Positions 22,745 to 33,851 of a stretch of DNA of 64,000 nucleotides are shown here, one piece after another. Source of the stretch: Closterium sp. Naga37s-1 (taxonomy: Eukaryota > Streptophyta > Zygnematophyceae > Desmidiales > Closteriaceae). The notes beneath the pieces are model-generated. The model had not been told where the DNA came from and ran no database searches. It was given only the letters and a program-made list of their open reading frames with translations. The translations under genes and the position numbers were made by a program. The DNA is taken from the NCBI GenBank assembly GCA_947471745.1, contig CANJKZ010000093.1:2341501-2405500 (forward strand). The letters are read 5' to 3'. Within the stretch, counting starts at the first letter, position 1; each line of letters begins with the position of its first letter.

Positions 22745-24464
22745 ATGGCGGAAGAGGACATACCCAAGTTATCGCGATGTAGTTTCCAGCAGATGAGCAT
22801 GCCCTCCCCGTTTGGGGGCGGGTGGCTTGAAATCTACCCCTCAAATTACCGCACGTTGGGAAACGAGCAGTGGATCAGTGGCACGGTTATCGAGTGGCTA
22901 TCATCGTGAGTTGTTTAAAACGCAAAAGTTTGAGACATGGCGGCACCTTGTTCAAACTTACTCACAAGCTACCGCGAGTTTCCACATTTCCATGGCGTTC
23001 CCGCAGGATGTTACACTATGAGAACGGACTCGAAAATGCTGAGTGGCTTTGCACATCGCCGTATTTCTGGACCCTCGTCGCGCGGCCGGAATCTAAGAGA
23101 ATCACTAGGCTGGCATATGGGCTCGACATCTTATCGTTCAAACACGTGCTTGTTCCGATTAACAAGGAGTATGTGCTCGGGCAATTCTTTGCATGATTCA
23201 TACGATCAAGGTTGCTGCAAGCTAATGATCTTTGAATGACTCGATAATGCAGTGCGCACTGGAGCCTTGTAGTCATCGAAATCAACCATGCTCCAGGATC
23301 TCTGATCCCGATCAACTGTGTATTGTGGCATGCGGACTCATATGGCAGTCACGACGACATCGATGGTCCATTAAGAAAGTGAGTTACTCGTGAAGCTTAT
23401 TAAACTTGTATCTTGCGGTCTGATCCTAACTACAAATTCATCCCAATGCGCAGATGTTTGATGACAAACGTCATGAAGCGCTACGCATGGGTCACGGAGA
23501 CAGAAGCAAAATCGTGGGCTGACGCGATCCAGTTAAACGTCATCGAGGTACGCGCATGGGATAGCCGGATGAGTGGAGGAATCATGTGTGATATAGGCCG
23601 CGCAGCGGCAGGCGTGGGATGCGCGGATGGGTAAGGGAGTGGGAGAGACGGCAGGCGTGGGATGCGCGGATGGGTAAGGGAGTGGGAGAGTAGGTTGTGC
23701 ATGGATAGGCGTGGGATGCGCGGATGGGTAAGGGAGTGGGAGAGTAGGTTGTGCATGGACAGGCGTGGGATGCGCGGATGGGTAAGGGAGTGGGAGAGAC
23801 GGCAGGCATGGGATGCGCGGATGGGTAAGGGAGTGGGAGAGTAGGTTGTGCATGGATAGGCGTGGGATGCGCGGATGGGTAAGGGAGTGGGAGAGTAGGT
23901 TTGCATGGACAGGCGAGTGAAGCGCTGACGTGTTGCGGAGGGGGAGGAGTGGGCTGCACATGGCCAGGCGGGTGATGCCCTGAACAGCAGGGAGGGGGAG
24001 GAGTGGGCTGCGCATGGCCAGGCGGGTGATGCCCTGAACAGCAGGGAGGGGGAGGAGTGGGCTGCACATGGCCAGGCGGGTGATGCCCTGAACAGCAGGG
24101 AGGGGGAGGAGTGGGCTGCGCATGGCCAGGCGGGTGATGCCCTGAACAGCAGGGAGGGGGAGGAGTGGGCTGCGCATGGCCGTGCATGGGTTGCGCGGTT
24201 GTGTAGATGATAGAGGGGAGGTGGAGTAGGCTGTGCATGATTGTGCATAATACAAGTACCATCCACTCCGAGTGTGCTTTGCAGGTGCGTCAGCAAGACA
24301 GGTTCATACGTGTGATTCATACGCTTGTCGAGAGCAGGTTCGGCAGGATGAATGCGTGTAACTTGGCTGGGACGCCAAGACAGTGGAGGCGCCAATATCG
24401 TCATGATTTGGCAAAGTGGTCCTGTGTCTATGAAGGTGCTTGTGCCACTATACAGGCTGATTGA
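22745..24464 (+). CDS. Ulp1/C48-like cysteine peptidase, five exons, 240 residues
   Basis: Exons 22745-22905, 23007-23168, 23253-23378, 23454-23547 and 24285-24464 join in frame through good GT-AG sites (total 723 bases). Recognisable Ulp1 features: NEQWISGTVIEWL (the WLNDxVI-like substrate strand), LDILSFKHVLVPIN then DAHWSLVVIEI with the catalytic His-Trp, CVLWHADSYG with the Asp, and a C-terminal QWRRQYRHDLAKW helix. Ulp1 enzymes cleave SUMO or related tags; many plant transposons carry such a domain. In exon 5, VRQQDRF aligns with the Gln-rich oxyanion motif, but the place of the nucleophile Cys holds Val, so the protein is either inactive or a small exon in the repeat-filled fourth intron was missed. 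It stands back to back with the transposase, suggesting a shared element. Confidence 0.68.
23590..23910. repeat. Minisatellite in Ulp1-like intron 4, first array
   Basis: About six units of GGCGTGGGATGCGCGGATGG followed by GTAAGGGAGTGGGAGAG, some with a TAGGTTGTGCATGGA spacer. Non-coding. Confidence 0.9.
23940..24190. repeat. Minisatellite in Ulp1-like intron 4, second array (54 bp)
   Basis: About five nearly identical 54-base units containing GCATGGCCAGGCGGGTGATG and CCCTGAACAGCAGGGAGG. Minus-strand open frames of 220-300 codons across both arrays are artefacts of the repeats. Confidence 0.92.
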
Positions 24465-26034
24465 TGCTCCTTAGCCTGGTCGCTGTTGGTTAGTGACATG
24501 AATGTGCTACTGATGATCGTTGTATTGATTGATGTTTGTTGTAGAATTGCATAGCCAGGCGGTACTTGAGTTGCTCCATTTTGTAAGCTCTTACCAACTC
24601 AACCTTGGTGTCAATGCCCATGGAATGGCAGGTTGGGGTCATACTAAACACGATGAGTAGGCTGATGATGAGCTGAATGAGGGGTTGGAACAGCTACTTA
24701 GCATGGTGCAGTTGAATATCACATACAACTCAACGTGATAGTGTGGGTGCTCTGGATCGGCCCAATACCGTAACACAGTAATGAGGAGAGGAGACTCTGC
24801 AGCTTCCCTCTCTCCCTATGGCTGAAAACTCGATGCACTTTATGGCAGTTGCTGATGTGTTGTGAACTGTGCTTTCACTCAACAGTTACACACAACACAA
24901 TGTGTTTGATGTACGCTGCTAGGATTTGTGCTTGGTGAAGTCGCTGCTGTTATGGGAAGATTGTCCGGTCCTGGATTAAAATTTGGAACTGCGGATGCAT
25001 GAACTTATTGATGTAAGGGCCGACAAGGCTGCACACAGACCACACTGTATGAGGACAATTGCTGCTCAGAATCACCTCAATGTGTAAGGATAACAGTATA
25101 ACAGTATTTCAACTTTTAACTATTCTATCAACACACCCGTGACTGCACGTCTAAACGGATTGATGCGCCAAAATGACGTTTCAACACAACCAGGAGAGAT
25201 TCTCGAACCGCGATGGCTTTTACAGATCACGGTTCCCGACCTGCAATGTTGATGGAAAACGCGGTGCCGATTTGCTGTTGTCACATTCGATTTTTTGTTT
25301 CCCTTTGTTTTGCGGCAGGGATGTTCGATTCCCGTTCCCTTGCTCGAAATTACTTAGTATCCTGAGCTTATGGCAGACATAGCACGGCTGGCCAACAGAC
25401 TTTATCTCGTAAGTAGGTGCTAGAACCTAGGTTCGTAAGCACTGATATACTGCCTGCGCGTTCCTTGCAACTTCAAGGGCAGCTGAACTGTTGCTCTGTG
25501 TTTCCCATATCCCAGCACCAAACCCCATCGCGAGGTGCCTCATTGGGCATTTCGTTACAGGAGCATGCATCTTTGATGCCTAGTCTCGAAGCGTTAGTTG
25601 AGACCACGTTACCCTCCGCGTTCGAAGCACAGAGGGCGTCTTGCTGGTACCATTCGCTGGTCTCCTCACGATACCTTCCAACGGTAGGTAGGCACGTCCA
25701 GCTCCTTCTACCTGTTAGTCAATGTCACGGTACCTCCACCACCTGGCGCAAATGTGCATTTCTGCCAGTTTTAGGCACGTTTAGCCATTTCGAAACGCCT
25801 GTTCTCGTAGTAGGCACGTCCTGATATGGTGCGCATGGGATGGTCTCGAACGGCGCGGCCTGCGATGGCGCGCTGCTGTTTTAGTTGCACAACTTCCGTT
25901 GGAGCGATTCGCGGGCACGTACTGCTATTGCGCGCTGCATTGCTCGCATGCACGTCCAGCGTGCGCGATTCTTTTCCTAGCTGCTCGAATACCTATTGGA
26001 GGAGCTTATAATCCTTAGGTATGCACTCCTCAGC
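24465..26034. other. Intergenic region upstream of the 865-residue gene, with recurring GCACGT motif
   Basis: No gene recognised. GCACGT recurs at about 25145, 25692, 25785, 25814, 25915 and 25950, three times as GCACGTCC and often preceded by TAG. Clustered short motifs like this can be transposase-binding subterminal repeats or promoter elements (ACGT-core bZIP sites); neither is shown. Confidence 0.4.
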
Positions 26035-26040
26035 TATATA
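26035..26040 (+). promoter_or_regulatory. Candidate TATA box
   Basis: TATATA in the context CAGCTATATAACG, 38-43 bases upstream of the ATG at 26078. If used, the 5' UTR would be very short. Confidence 0.35.
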
Positions 26041-26077
26041 ACGTAAATCGGGCAGGTTTAGCTGCATTGCTAGAAAC

Positions 26078-29000
26078 ATGGCGGACAACGGCGGTCTCAA
26101 TCACCAGGCCAATGCTTGTGACCTCATCGATGCAGCTGGAGCTTTACAAACCTTGGGCGACGCCAAAACCGATGCGGAACAGAGGCTGCATGACAAGATG
26201 ACACCTCTTAATACCTCTCAGCTAGTTGTGAGGTATCGTCGGAAGAACAAGTCTACTGCGCGCGATGCCGAGGTGTCGGGAGGGGAACATTCATCGGATA
26301 GTGAGCATTCTGGGGACGTGCCATACGCCGGCAAACTTAGTCGCGGCGGTTCAAGCGGGCGGAGGCACGCTCCTAAGCTGAAGCAGTTGGACCAATTCAA
26401 AGCTGATACAGGGAGGAAAGGTACGCATCCAGGTTTTATATCTTTTTTTCTTCTCTGCATGTTTGTAAGTTGCTCGGTAAAAGCCTGCTTGTGTTCGCAC
26501 CCAATACATAGAGGTGCTGCCCTCATATCGTGTGAGCATTTCGTCCTTACTTGATGCGTGTTGTAGGTACCGTCGGTTCCAAGAAAAAGAAAAAAGGAAA
26601 ACAAGACGCGGATGGGGCAACTGGACAGATAGAAGACGTAGACTACGAGGAGCCACTGCCAGTGAAAGGGCATAAGCGTGAGGATGAGCGTGGGGGAGAG
26701 CGTGAGGGCAGGCGTGAGGGCAGGCGTGAGGGCAAGCGTGAGGGGAGGCGTGAGGGGAGTCGTGAGGAAGAGCGTGAGGAAGAGCGTGAGGAAGAGCGTG
26801 AGGGAGAGCGTGAGCGAGAGCGTGAGGGAGAGCGTGAGGGAGAGCGTGAGGGAGAGCGTGAGGGCGAGCGTGAGGGCGAGCGTGAGGGAGAGCGTGATGT
26901 GAATCGTGATGCATCTTCTCCCTCTACTCCAGCAGGTGCTCGACCGGATGGTGCAGAGAATGTTCGTGGGCATGGGGGGAGTGGGAGAGAGAGCTGTGGC
27001 GGGGAGATGGAGGATCAGAGGGGGGTGTCAGGGAGAGTGAAGTCACGGCGACGCAGGGCTGGAAAGAAAGCCCCTGTCAAGGAGGAATCTTCCGAAGGCG
27101 AGGACAGCTCGGATGAGGAATCGGGGAGCTCCTCCGGGAGTGAGGAGAGGTACGACGAGGATGAAGAAAGTGAGGACGATGAATCGGTGTCCGAGAGTGA
27201 TGACGAAGATATGAGAGGGCGGAGGGCACGGGCAGGTAGAGGCCGCTCGGGCGGAAAGCGTGGGCATGCGCACAGAAATAAAGCGAGCAAAGGGCGTAAG
27301 AGGCAGAAACATCGCTCGCGTGCTCAAGGGAAGCACGCTACTCATGGGGTGCCTACGCGGGTGGGTAAGGAGCGTCCTCCCGTAGGAAGGAACCTCGGAT
27401 TCTACCATGAGATGCGGACCTTGGGGAGCTCTGAAGATGCAGGTCAGGAGAACCGTAGGGAGAACATTCGTAGGGGGAAATTGGCAGCATCGAACGATCC
27501 ATATACTGCCCTCGCCTCTGGGTCTGGACTGGGAAGGAGTGCATCACGGTTTCCTGATCGTAGCGTGGAAGCGGAGGTTGATCTTCAGCACAACATTACT
27601 CGTGAGGCAAGTGGTGGTGATGATCCGGCAAGTGCAGGGGGGCAATGGGTGAAAGATCGTGATGCTGGTGGGTTTGGTGCTTGGGGGATGGACGAAGAGA
27701 AGGCTGGAACTTCAGACCCTGCGACTGCAGGCCCGTCAGATCCGGCGAGATACAGTTCCAAGCCCGACAGCGCGACCGGTGTGCCCCTAAGTCCCTTAGA
27801 CAGTTCACCTGATGCTTCCATGCAACAACTTTTTAAAGCTTTGCAGGATGCCAATCGGCAGATTGCAGAGCTAAAGGCGGGTCGCGGTCTTTCAGGAAAC
27901 GGGGGCGGCAACGGCACGCAAATACCTCCTCTTACCTCGATCTCCAGTGAGCTGCCATCGCAGCCCGATGCGCCTCCCGTTGTGGCGGAGAGCGCTGTAC
28001 AAGACGTTCCCATTGCACGGAGGCACGGCATGCCGAATGCCACCAATCTGAGGGTTAGTTACTAGTTTCCCTTGACTGCATGCCTTGCACCGTCTCCGGT
28101 TTCCCGTCACTGCATCCCACCCTTGCATCGCACACATTTTCTGGTTTCCCGTCACTGCATCCCTCCCTTGCACCGCACACATTTTCTGGTTTCCCGTCAC
28201 TGCATCCCTCCCTTGCACCGCACACATTTTCTGGTTTCCCGTCACTGCATGCCTCCCTTGCACCGCACACATTTTCTGGTTTGCTGTCCCTGCATCCCTC
28301 CCTTGCACCGCACACAGTTTCTGGTTTCCCGTCGCTGCATCCCTCCCTTGCACCGCACACAGTTTCTGGTTTCCCGTCGCTGCATCCCTCCCTTGCACCG
28401 CACACAGTTTCTGGTTTCACGTCGCTGCATCCCTCCCTTGCACCGCACACATTTTCTGGTTTCCCGTCGCTGCATCCCTCCCTTGCACCGCACACATTTT
28501 CTGGTTTCCCGTCCCTGCATCCCTCCCTTGCACCGCACACAGTTTCTGGTTTCCCGTCGCTGCATCCCTCCCTTGCACCGCACACATTTTCTGGTTTCCC
28601 GTCGCTGCATCCCTCCCTTGCACCGCACACATTTTCTGGTTTCCCGTCGCTGCATCCCTCCCTTGCACCGCACACATTTTCTGGTTTCCCGTCGCTGCAT
28701 CCCTCCCTTGCACCGCACACATTTTCTGGTTTCCCGTCGCTGCATCCCTCCCTTGCACCGCACACAGTTTCTGGTTTCCCGTCACTGCATCCTTGCACCA
28801 CATACATTCTCTGGTTTCCCATCACTGCAATGCTTTTCATCCCTCACATTCTCTGTTTTCCCTTGACTGCATGCCTTGCACTCAATTCTCTGGTTTCCCA
28901 TCACTCTTGACCAGTTCTACATGGAAGATTCCCGGAACCGGATGTGCATGGAAGCTGAAGATCGTGTCATTACATTCTACCCATCCTTTGAGAAGCGTAT

Positions 29001-30133
29001 GCGGGTTCTGCACGAGGTCATCTCCGAAAATTACATCGTGTCCTTCATTTTGCTGAAAGAGGCCATGGGGGATAAAACACGGCGTGATTCGTTCAAGCGC
29101 GTATGGACTCAATGGAAGAATGAGCGCGGTTTTTACATAAAAAGAACCGTACTTGAGGGCTTAGGGGTTGCTATGTGCGGGCTGCGCGCGGCGGAAATTC
29201 ACGTCGATGTGAAAGTGAAGGAGGATCTCTGGAAAACTCATTGCCCGAGTGAGTGAACCGCAACTCTTCCCCCCCCTCCCCCCCTCTCATCCACAATCAC
29301 CCCATCCAATCTTTCACCACCCCATCTCACTCTCTTCTCAACTTGGCGTTGGCTCACATAGTCCATCTTAATACTCGAGTTCCACCCGTCCAACCACTCT
29401 CTTTACCATCCTTGTTCGAGCGTGTCGCAGGCGTGGACGACCCCCTGAGCACATGGGGGAATGCTGAGGATGGTGGCCTCCCGTTTGGCAATGACATCTT
29501 CTTCAACGCAGCTATGGATGCTTTCGGAGAATTCAGCGTGGGAGACGACTTGTGCTTGAAGGCGTATCACATCGCCTGGACTATCATGGTGGTGAGTGGT
29601 TTGTTATTGTGACCCCCTGTTTTCCCCTCCCCTCAATGAGCTGCGCCCACTCCCCTGTTTTCCCCTTCCCTCAATGAGCTGCGCCCACTCCCCTGTTTTC
29701 CCCTTCCCTCAATGAGCTGCGCCCACTCCCCTGTTTTCCCCTTCCCTCAATGAGCTACGCCCACTCCCCTGTTTTCCCCTCCCCTCAATGAGCTGCGCCC
29801 ACTCCCCTGTGATTTACTGTTAATTCTCTGCGCCCATGGTTCCTAGTCCCAACAATGCAGATTGACTACGGTCTGTCGAAGATTAAGAAGTCAACGATGA
29901 ACCTCACCAACTCCCACCGAAATTACACGAAGTGGGTGACAAGCATCCGCGACGTGGTTCGACGGGTGGTGAGGGATCATTTTAGCCAGGTCAATCCTGT
30001 CTACAACGCACGGATGAAGGGGTTCAGGTGGGGAACTTTCGGCTTGTTCGTCCATGAGTCAGGGTTCGAGGAGTATAGGCCCAGACCACAGCCCCGCAAT
30101 CCGGCAGAGAGGGTGGCGGCAGGACCGATCTAG
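26078..30133 (+). CDS. Large charged, probably nuclear protein of unknown function (five exons, 865 residues)
   Basis: Exons 26078-26420, 26567-28053, 28915-29248, 29431-29591 and 29861-30133 sum to 2598 bases and keep frame through GT-AG sites. I do not recognise the family. Residues 1-115 are hydrophilic. Then come a KKKKKGK stretch (possible nuclear localisation signal), a long EREG/EREE repeat, an acidic Ser/Asp/Glu tract (EDSSDEESGSSSGSEE), a basic RGRRARAGRGRSGGKRG tract and a short helix with MQQLFKALQDANRQIAELK. The C-terminal third, from FYMEDSRNRMCMEAEDRV to the end, is globular, rich in Arg/Lys/Trp, and spread over three exons. It could be a TnpA-like DNA-binding partner of the transposase or a host chromatin protein. 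Its neighbours on the left are the Ulp1-like and transposase genes; a minisatellite begins right after its stop. Confidence 0.7.
26690..26895 (+). repeat. Coding 12-bp minisatellite (EREG repeat)
   Basis: GAGCGTGAGGGA-type units encode about 17 copies of Glu-Arg-Glu-Gly and variants within exon 2 of the charged protein. The multiple-of-three period lets copy number vary without frame loss. Confidence 0.9.
28090..28800. repeat. 45-bp minisatellite in intron 2 of the charged-protein gene, about 15 copies
   Basis: Units contain CATCCCTCCCTTGCACCGCA and CACATTTTCTGGTTTCCCGTC. The period is a multiple of three and open on both strands, which yields spurious frames of up to about 320 codons. The flanking exon junctions (28053 and 28915) are clear. 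Confidence 0.95.
29610..29815. repeat. 38-bp minisatellite in intron 4 of the charged-protein gene
   Basis: About five units of CTCCCCTGTTTTCCCCTTCC followed by CTCAATGAGCTGCGCCCA. Non-coding. Confidence 0.92.
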
Positions 30134-30139
30134 AGAGAA

Positions 30140-32040
30140 AAGGGGGAGGAGCAGCAGGGAGGAAGCAGCAGGGAGCGAGCAGCAGGGAGGGAGCAGCAGG
30201 GAGGAAGCAGAAGGGAGGTTGCAGCAGGGAGGGAGCAGCAGGGAGGAAGCAGCAGGGAGGAAGCAACAGGGAGGGAGCAGCATGGAGGAAGCAGCAGGGA
30301 GGAAGCAGCAGGGAGGAAGCAGCAGGGAGGAAGCAGCAAGGAGGGAGCAGCAGGGAGGAAGCAGCAGGAGGTTGCATCAGGGAGGGAGCAGCAGGGAGGA
30401 AGCAGCAGGGAGGAAGCAACAGGGAGGGAGCAGCATGGAGGAAGCAGCAGGGAGGAAGCAGCAGGGAGGAAGCAGCAGGGAGGGAGCAGCAAGGAGGGAG
30501 CAGCAGGGAGGAAGCAGCAGGGAGGGAGCAGCAGGGAGGAAGAAGCAGGGAGGGAGCAGCATGGAGGGAGCAGCAGGGAGGAAGAAGCAGGGAGGGAGCA
30601 GCATGGAGGGAGCAGAAGGGAGGTTGCATCAGGGAGGGAGCAGAAGGGAGGTTGCATCAGGGAGGGAGCAGCAGGGAGGAAGCAACAGGGAGGGAGCAGC
30701 AGGGAGGGAGCAGAAGGGAGGTTGCATCAGGGAGGGAGCAGCAGGGAGGAAGCAGCAGGGAGGGAGCAGCAGGGAGGAAGCATCAGGGAGGGAGCAGCAG
30801 GGAGGGAGCAGAAGGGAGGTTGCATCAGGGAGGGAGCAGCAGGGAGGAAGCAGCAGGGCGGATGCAACAGGGAGGGAGCAGCAGGGAGGAAGCAGAAGGG
30901 AGGAAGCAACAGGGAGGGAGCAGCAGGGAGGGAGCAGCAGGGAGGAAGCAGCAGGGAGGGAGCAGCAGGGAGGGAGCAATAGGGAGGGAGCAGCAGGGAG
31001 GAAGCAGCAGGGAGGGAGCAGCAGGGAGGAAGCAGCAGGGAGGGAGCAGCAGGGAGGGAGCAGAAGGGAGGAAGCAGCAGGGAGGGAGCAGCAGGGAGGA
31101 AGCATCAGGGAGGGAGCAGCAGGGAGGGAGCAGAAGGGAGGTTGCATCAGGGAGGGAGCAGCAGGGAGGAAGCAGCAGGGAGGAAGCAGCAGGGAGGGAG
31201 CAGAAGGGAGGGAGCAGAAGGGAGGAAGCAACAGGGAGGGAGCAGCAGGGAGGGAGCAGCAGGGAGGAAGCAGCAGGGAGGGAGCAGAAGGGAGGGAGCA
31301 GAAGGGAGGAAGCAACAGGGAGGGAGCAGCAGGGAGGAAGCATCAGGGAGGGAGCAGCAGGGAGGGAGCAGAAGGGAGGTTGCATCAGGGAGGGAGCAGC
31401 AGGGAGGGAGCAACAGGGAGGGAGCAGCAGGGAGGAAGCAACAGGGAGGGAGCAGCAGGGAGGAAGCAGCAGGGAGGGAGCAGCAGGGAGGGAGCAGAAG
31501 GGAGGTTGCATCAGGGAGGGAGCAGCAGGGAGGAAGCAGCAGGGAGGGAGCAGCAGGGAGGAAGCATCAGGGAGGGAGCAGCAGGGAGGAAGCAGCAGGG
31601 AGGGAGCAGCAGGGAGGGAGCAGAAGGGAGGTTGCATCAGGGAGGGAGCAGCAGGGAGGAAGCAGCAGGGAGGGAGCAGCAGGGAGGAAGCATCAGGGAG
31701 GGAGCAGCAGGGAGGGAGCAGAAGGGAGGTTGCATCAGGGAGGGAGCAGCAGGGAGGAAGCAGCAGGGAGGAAGCAACAGGGAGGGAGCAGCATGGAGGA
31801 AGCAGCAGGGAGGAAGCAACAGGGAGGGAGCAGCAGGGAGGGAGCAGAAGGGAGGTTGCATCAGGGAGGGAGCAGCAGGGAGGAAGCAGCAGGGAGGAAG
31901 CAACAGGGAGGGAGCAGCATGGAGGAAGCAGCAGGGAGGAAGCAACAGGGAGGGAGCAGCAGGGAGGGAGCAGCAGGGAGGATGCAGAAGGGGGGAAGCA
32001 GCAGGGAGGAAGCAGCAGGGAGGAATCAGCAGGGAGGCAG
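30140..32040. repeat. 14-bp purine-rich satellite, about 135 units
   Basis: GGGAGGRAGCAGCA-type units (R = G or A), with AACA, ATCA and GGTTGCATCA variants forming higher-order blocks. It begins a few bases after the stop of the charged-protein gene and lacks stops in several frames, giving false frames of up to 664 codons. The strand is almost pure purine apart from one C per AGCA. Confidence 0.97.
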
Positions 32041-33616
32041 AGGATTAACAGCAAATGAGAGAGCAGGTGAGGAGCTGCAAATGCATGGAGGACCATTGGA
32101 GTAACAGCCGTTCAAGGGCGGAAAGCAGTAACAACATGGGGGAGTAGCAGAGGAGTGACACCAAGGGGGCGGGGCACAAGAGTAATAGCACAGCAGGGAG
32201 GGAGCAGAGAAGTAACAGCAAGGGAGGTGGGGGTCCTGAGGAGTAACAACGAGGAACAGGGAGTAGAACAGCTGGGAGGGAGCAGCAGGGAGTAGCACAG
32301 CAGGGAGGAAACAAAGAAACACGGAGCAACATTGGGGGGAGCAGTGTGAGAGCAGCATTAGAGGGAGCAATGGCGGTGGGGGGATCAGTAGATGAGCAGA
32401 AAGGGTTTGCCATTTTAGTAGCAGCAGGGGGGTTGAGTCATTAAGGAGTGGCTGGGTGGGAAGGAGCAGAGGAGAAGCCGTATGGGGCCGAGCGGTGCGG
32501 ATATGCTGGGTGGAGTTGGGATCTAGGGTTGATAGCGGGTAGTAGTAGCGCAGGTGTCATTAACCAGGGAAGGACTACTAGTAGAGTAAGTAGGAACCAG
32601 AAAAATTAGTAGGCTACAAATGTCTTAGTACCCTTTTTGAAGTAATGTTATGATTTGCACGTACGCGCCTGCCATCTAAGGGGGAATTTATGGAAAGTGC
32701 TGTGCAGCCTGCAATGAACTACTATGAAATGTTATCCAAACCCCAAGTGTGTTTTCTGAAATCATGCATAACCATTTTCCGAATTTATGCTTGACACATA
32801 AAAGTGTTTCAAAAAACCTTAATCCTTGTCCACAAAAGAATCACATAAAGCTGCAGAATGTGCTCTAAACTTGAGGAGAACTCCATCTACAAAGCTCCAG
32901 GAGAATGTGCTCTAAACTGGAGGAGAACTTCCGCCGAAGCATTTCAAAACTGATATAAAACATTGCTACCATCTACAAAGCATCTGACACAACATCTGGA
33001 AAAAGTTCGATACTTTCTTCGAAAAAAGTACCGACCCCTACATCTTCAAAGCACCTGCAAAAACACATCAAATACACATCATGAGAGGTTTCCAGCTACT
33101 TGATTTTTGTGATGTTGTCTACAGGACCTGATGATCATCATGCGTCAATCCCGCTTGATCCCCTGGTTGTCATTTATAAAGGGAATACCGCGCATGCACG
33201 AGGTTGAATATATGACGCGCCGCCTTCGCGTTGCTTAGCCTAACACAATTTTGTCGTGTTTCCACAAGCTTCGTCATAAAGAATTGGAGCTCCCAAAAAC
33301 TCCGGAGGGGCAACTATGCGTAGGTATGCTAAAAAAAAGTATGTACAAAGTTGCCCACAGGAATCTTCGATGCAACCCTAGTAGGGTTGCAAGTACATCT
33401 AGCACACCGTAAGGCCCGCACAGGTTTGCAACTCCTCCCCAAAACTGCGATAAAGCGACACCCGAACGCACTGTGCGAAGTGAACATGTTACTGTTTTCG
33501 TCGTAGCTGAAACAGTTCTGCTAAAATTGTAACCTCGACTAGCGTATACACCACAATAACGTGGTGTACCGACCCAAGTTATACCGCTATGATTCGGCGA
33601 CATAAATTAGACTCAC
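32041..33616. other. Intergenic, degenerate repeat then AT-rich unique sequence
   Basis: From 32041 to about 32420 the purine satellite decays into looser GGGAGCAGC/GTAACAGC repeats. From 32.6 to 33.6 kb the sequence is mixed and AT-richer, with one near-tandem duplication at about 32863-32935 around GAATGTGCTCTAAACT. No gene was recognised. Confidence 0.5.
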
Positions 33617-33851
33617 ACTGCGAGGGTTGGAGCTTGATGCGCTCCTGACTCGGCGTTGCGGTCGCAGCCACCTGGAGCGGGCGACGACTCGTCGAAGGCG
33701 GGCGACGCATCGCGGAAAAGGCCGCCCGTCCGATACGCTGTCGCCGACCATCCGCGACACGGTAGGCACTACTTGCAGCGACGAACGCGAGAAGCATGAC
33801 GACGGCCAGCACGCGACAGACAAAGTGGAGAGGGACGAACGTTCGAGCCAT
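33617..33851 (-). CDS. Lone first exon with signal-peptide-like start
   Basis: From the ATG at 33851 the frame reads MARTFVPLHF, then a hydrophobic core (VLAVVMLLAFVAASSA) and a basic stretch rich in Arg and Ser, ending at a GTGAGT donor after 33617. The start looks like a secretory signal with cleavage after SSA; the basic segment after it could instead suit an organelle-targeting presequence. No following exon was found to the left, so this may be the first exon of a gene cut off by insertions, or a chance frame. An open frame extends upstream to 34331 without gene-like composition. Confidence 0.35.

Noticed and set aside
24465-26034. 135-codon plus-strand frame at 25417-25824
   Set aside because: No recognisable domain, no splice context, and it overlaps the GCACGT motif cluster; treated as non-coding.
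26218-26973. Histidine/leucine/threonine-rich minus-strand frames
   Set aside because: Antisense shadows of the EREG coding repeat in the plus-strand gene.
28055-29056. Repeat-rich open frames of 170-320 codons on both strands
   Set aside because: They translate the 45-bp intronic minisatellite; exons 28053 and 28915 splice around it.
30054-32104. Open frames up to 664 codons rich in Gly/Glu/Gln/Ser or Leu/Pro/Cys
   Set aside because: They translate the 14-bp purine satellite; only the first about 80 bases belong to the real last exon ending at 30133.
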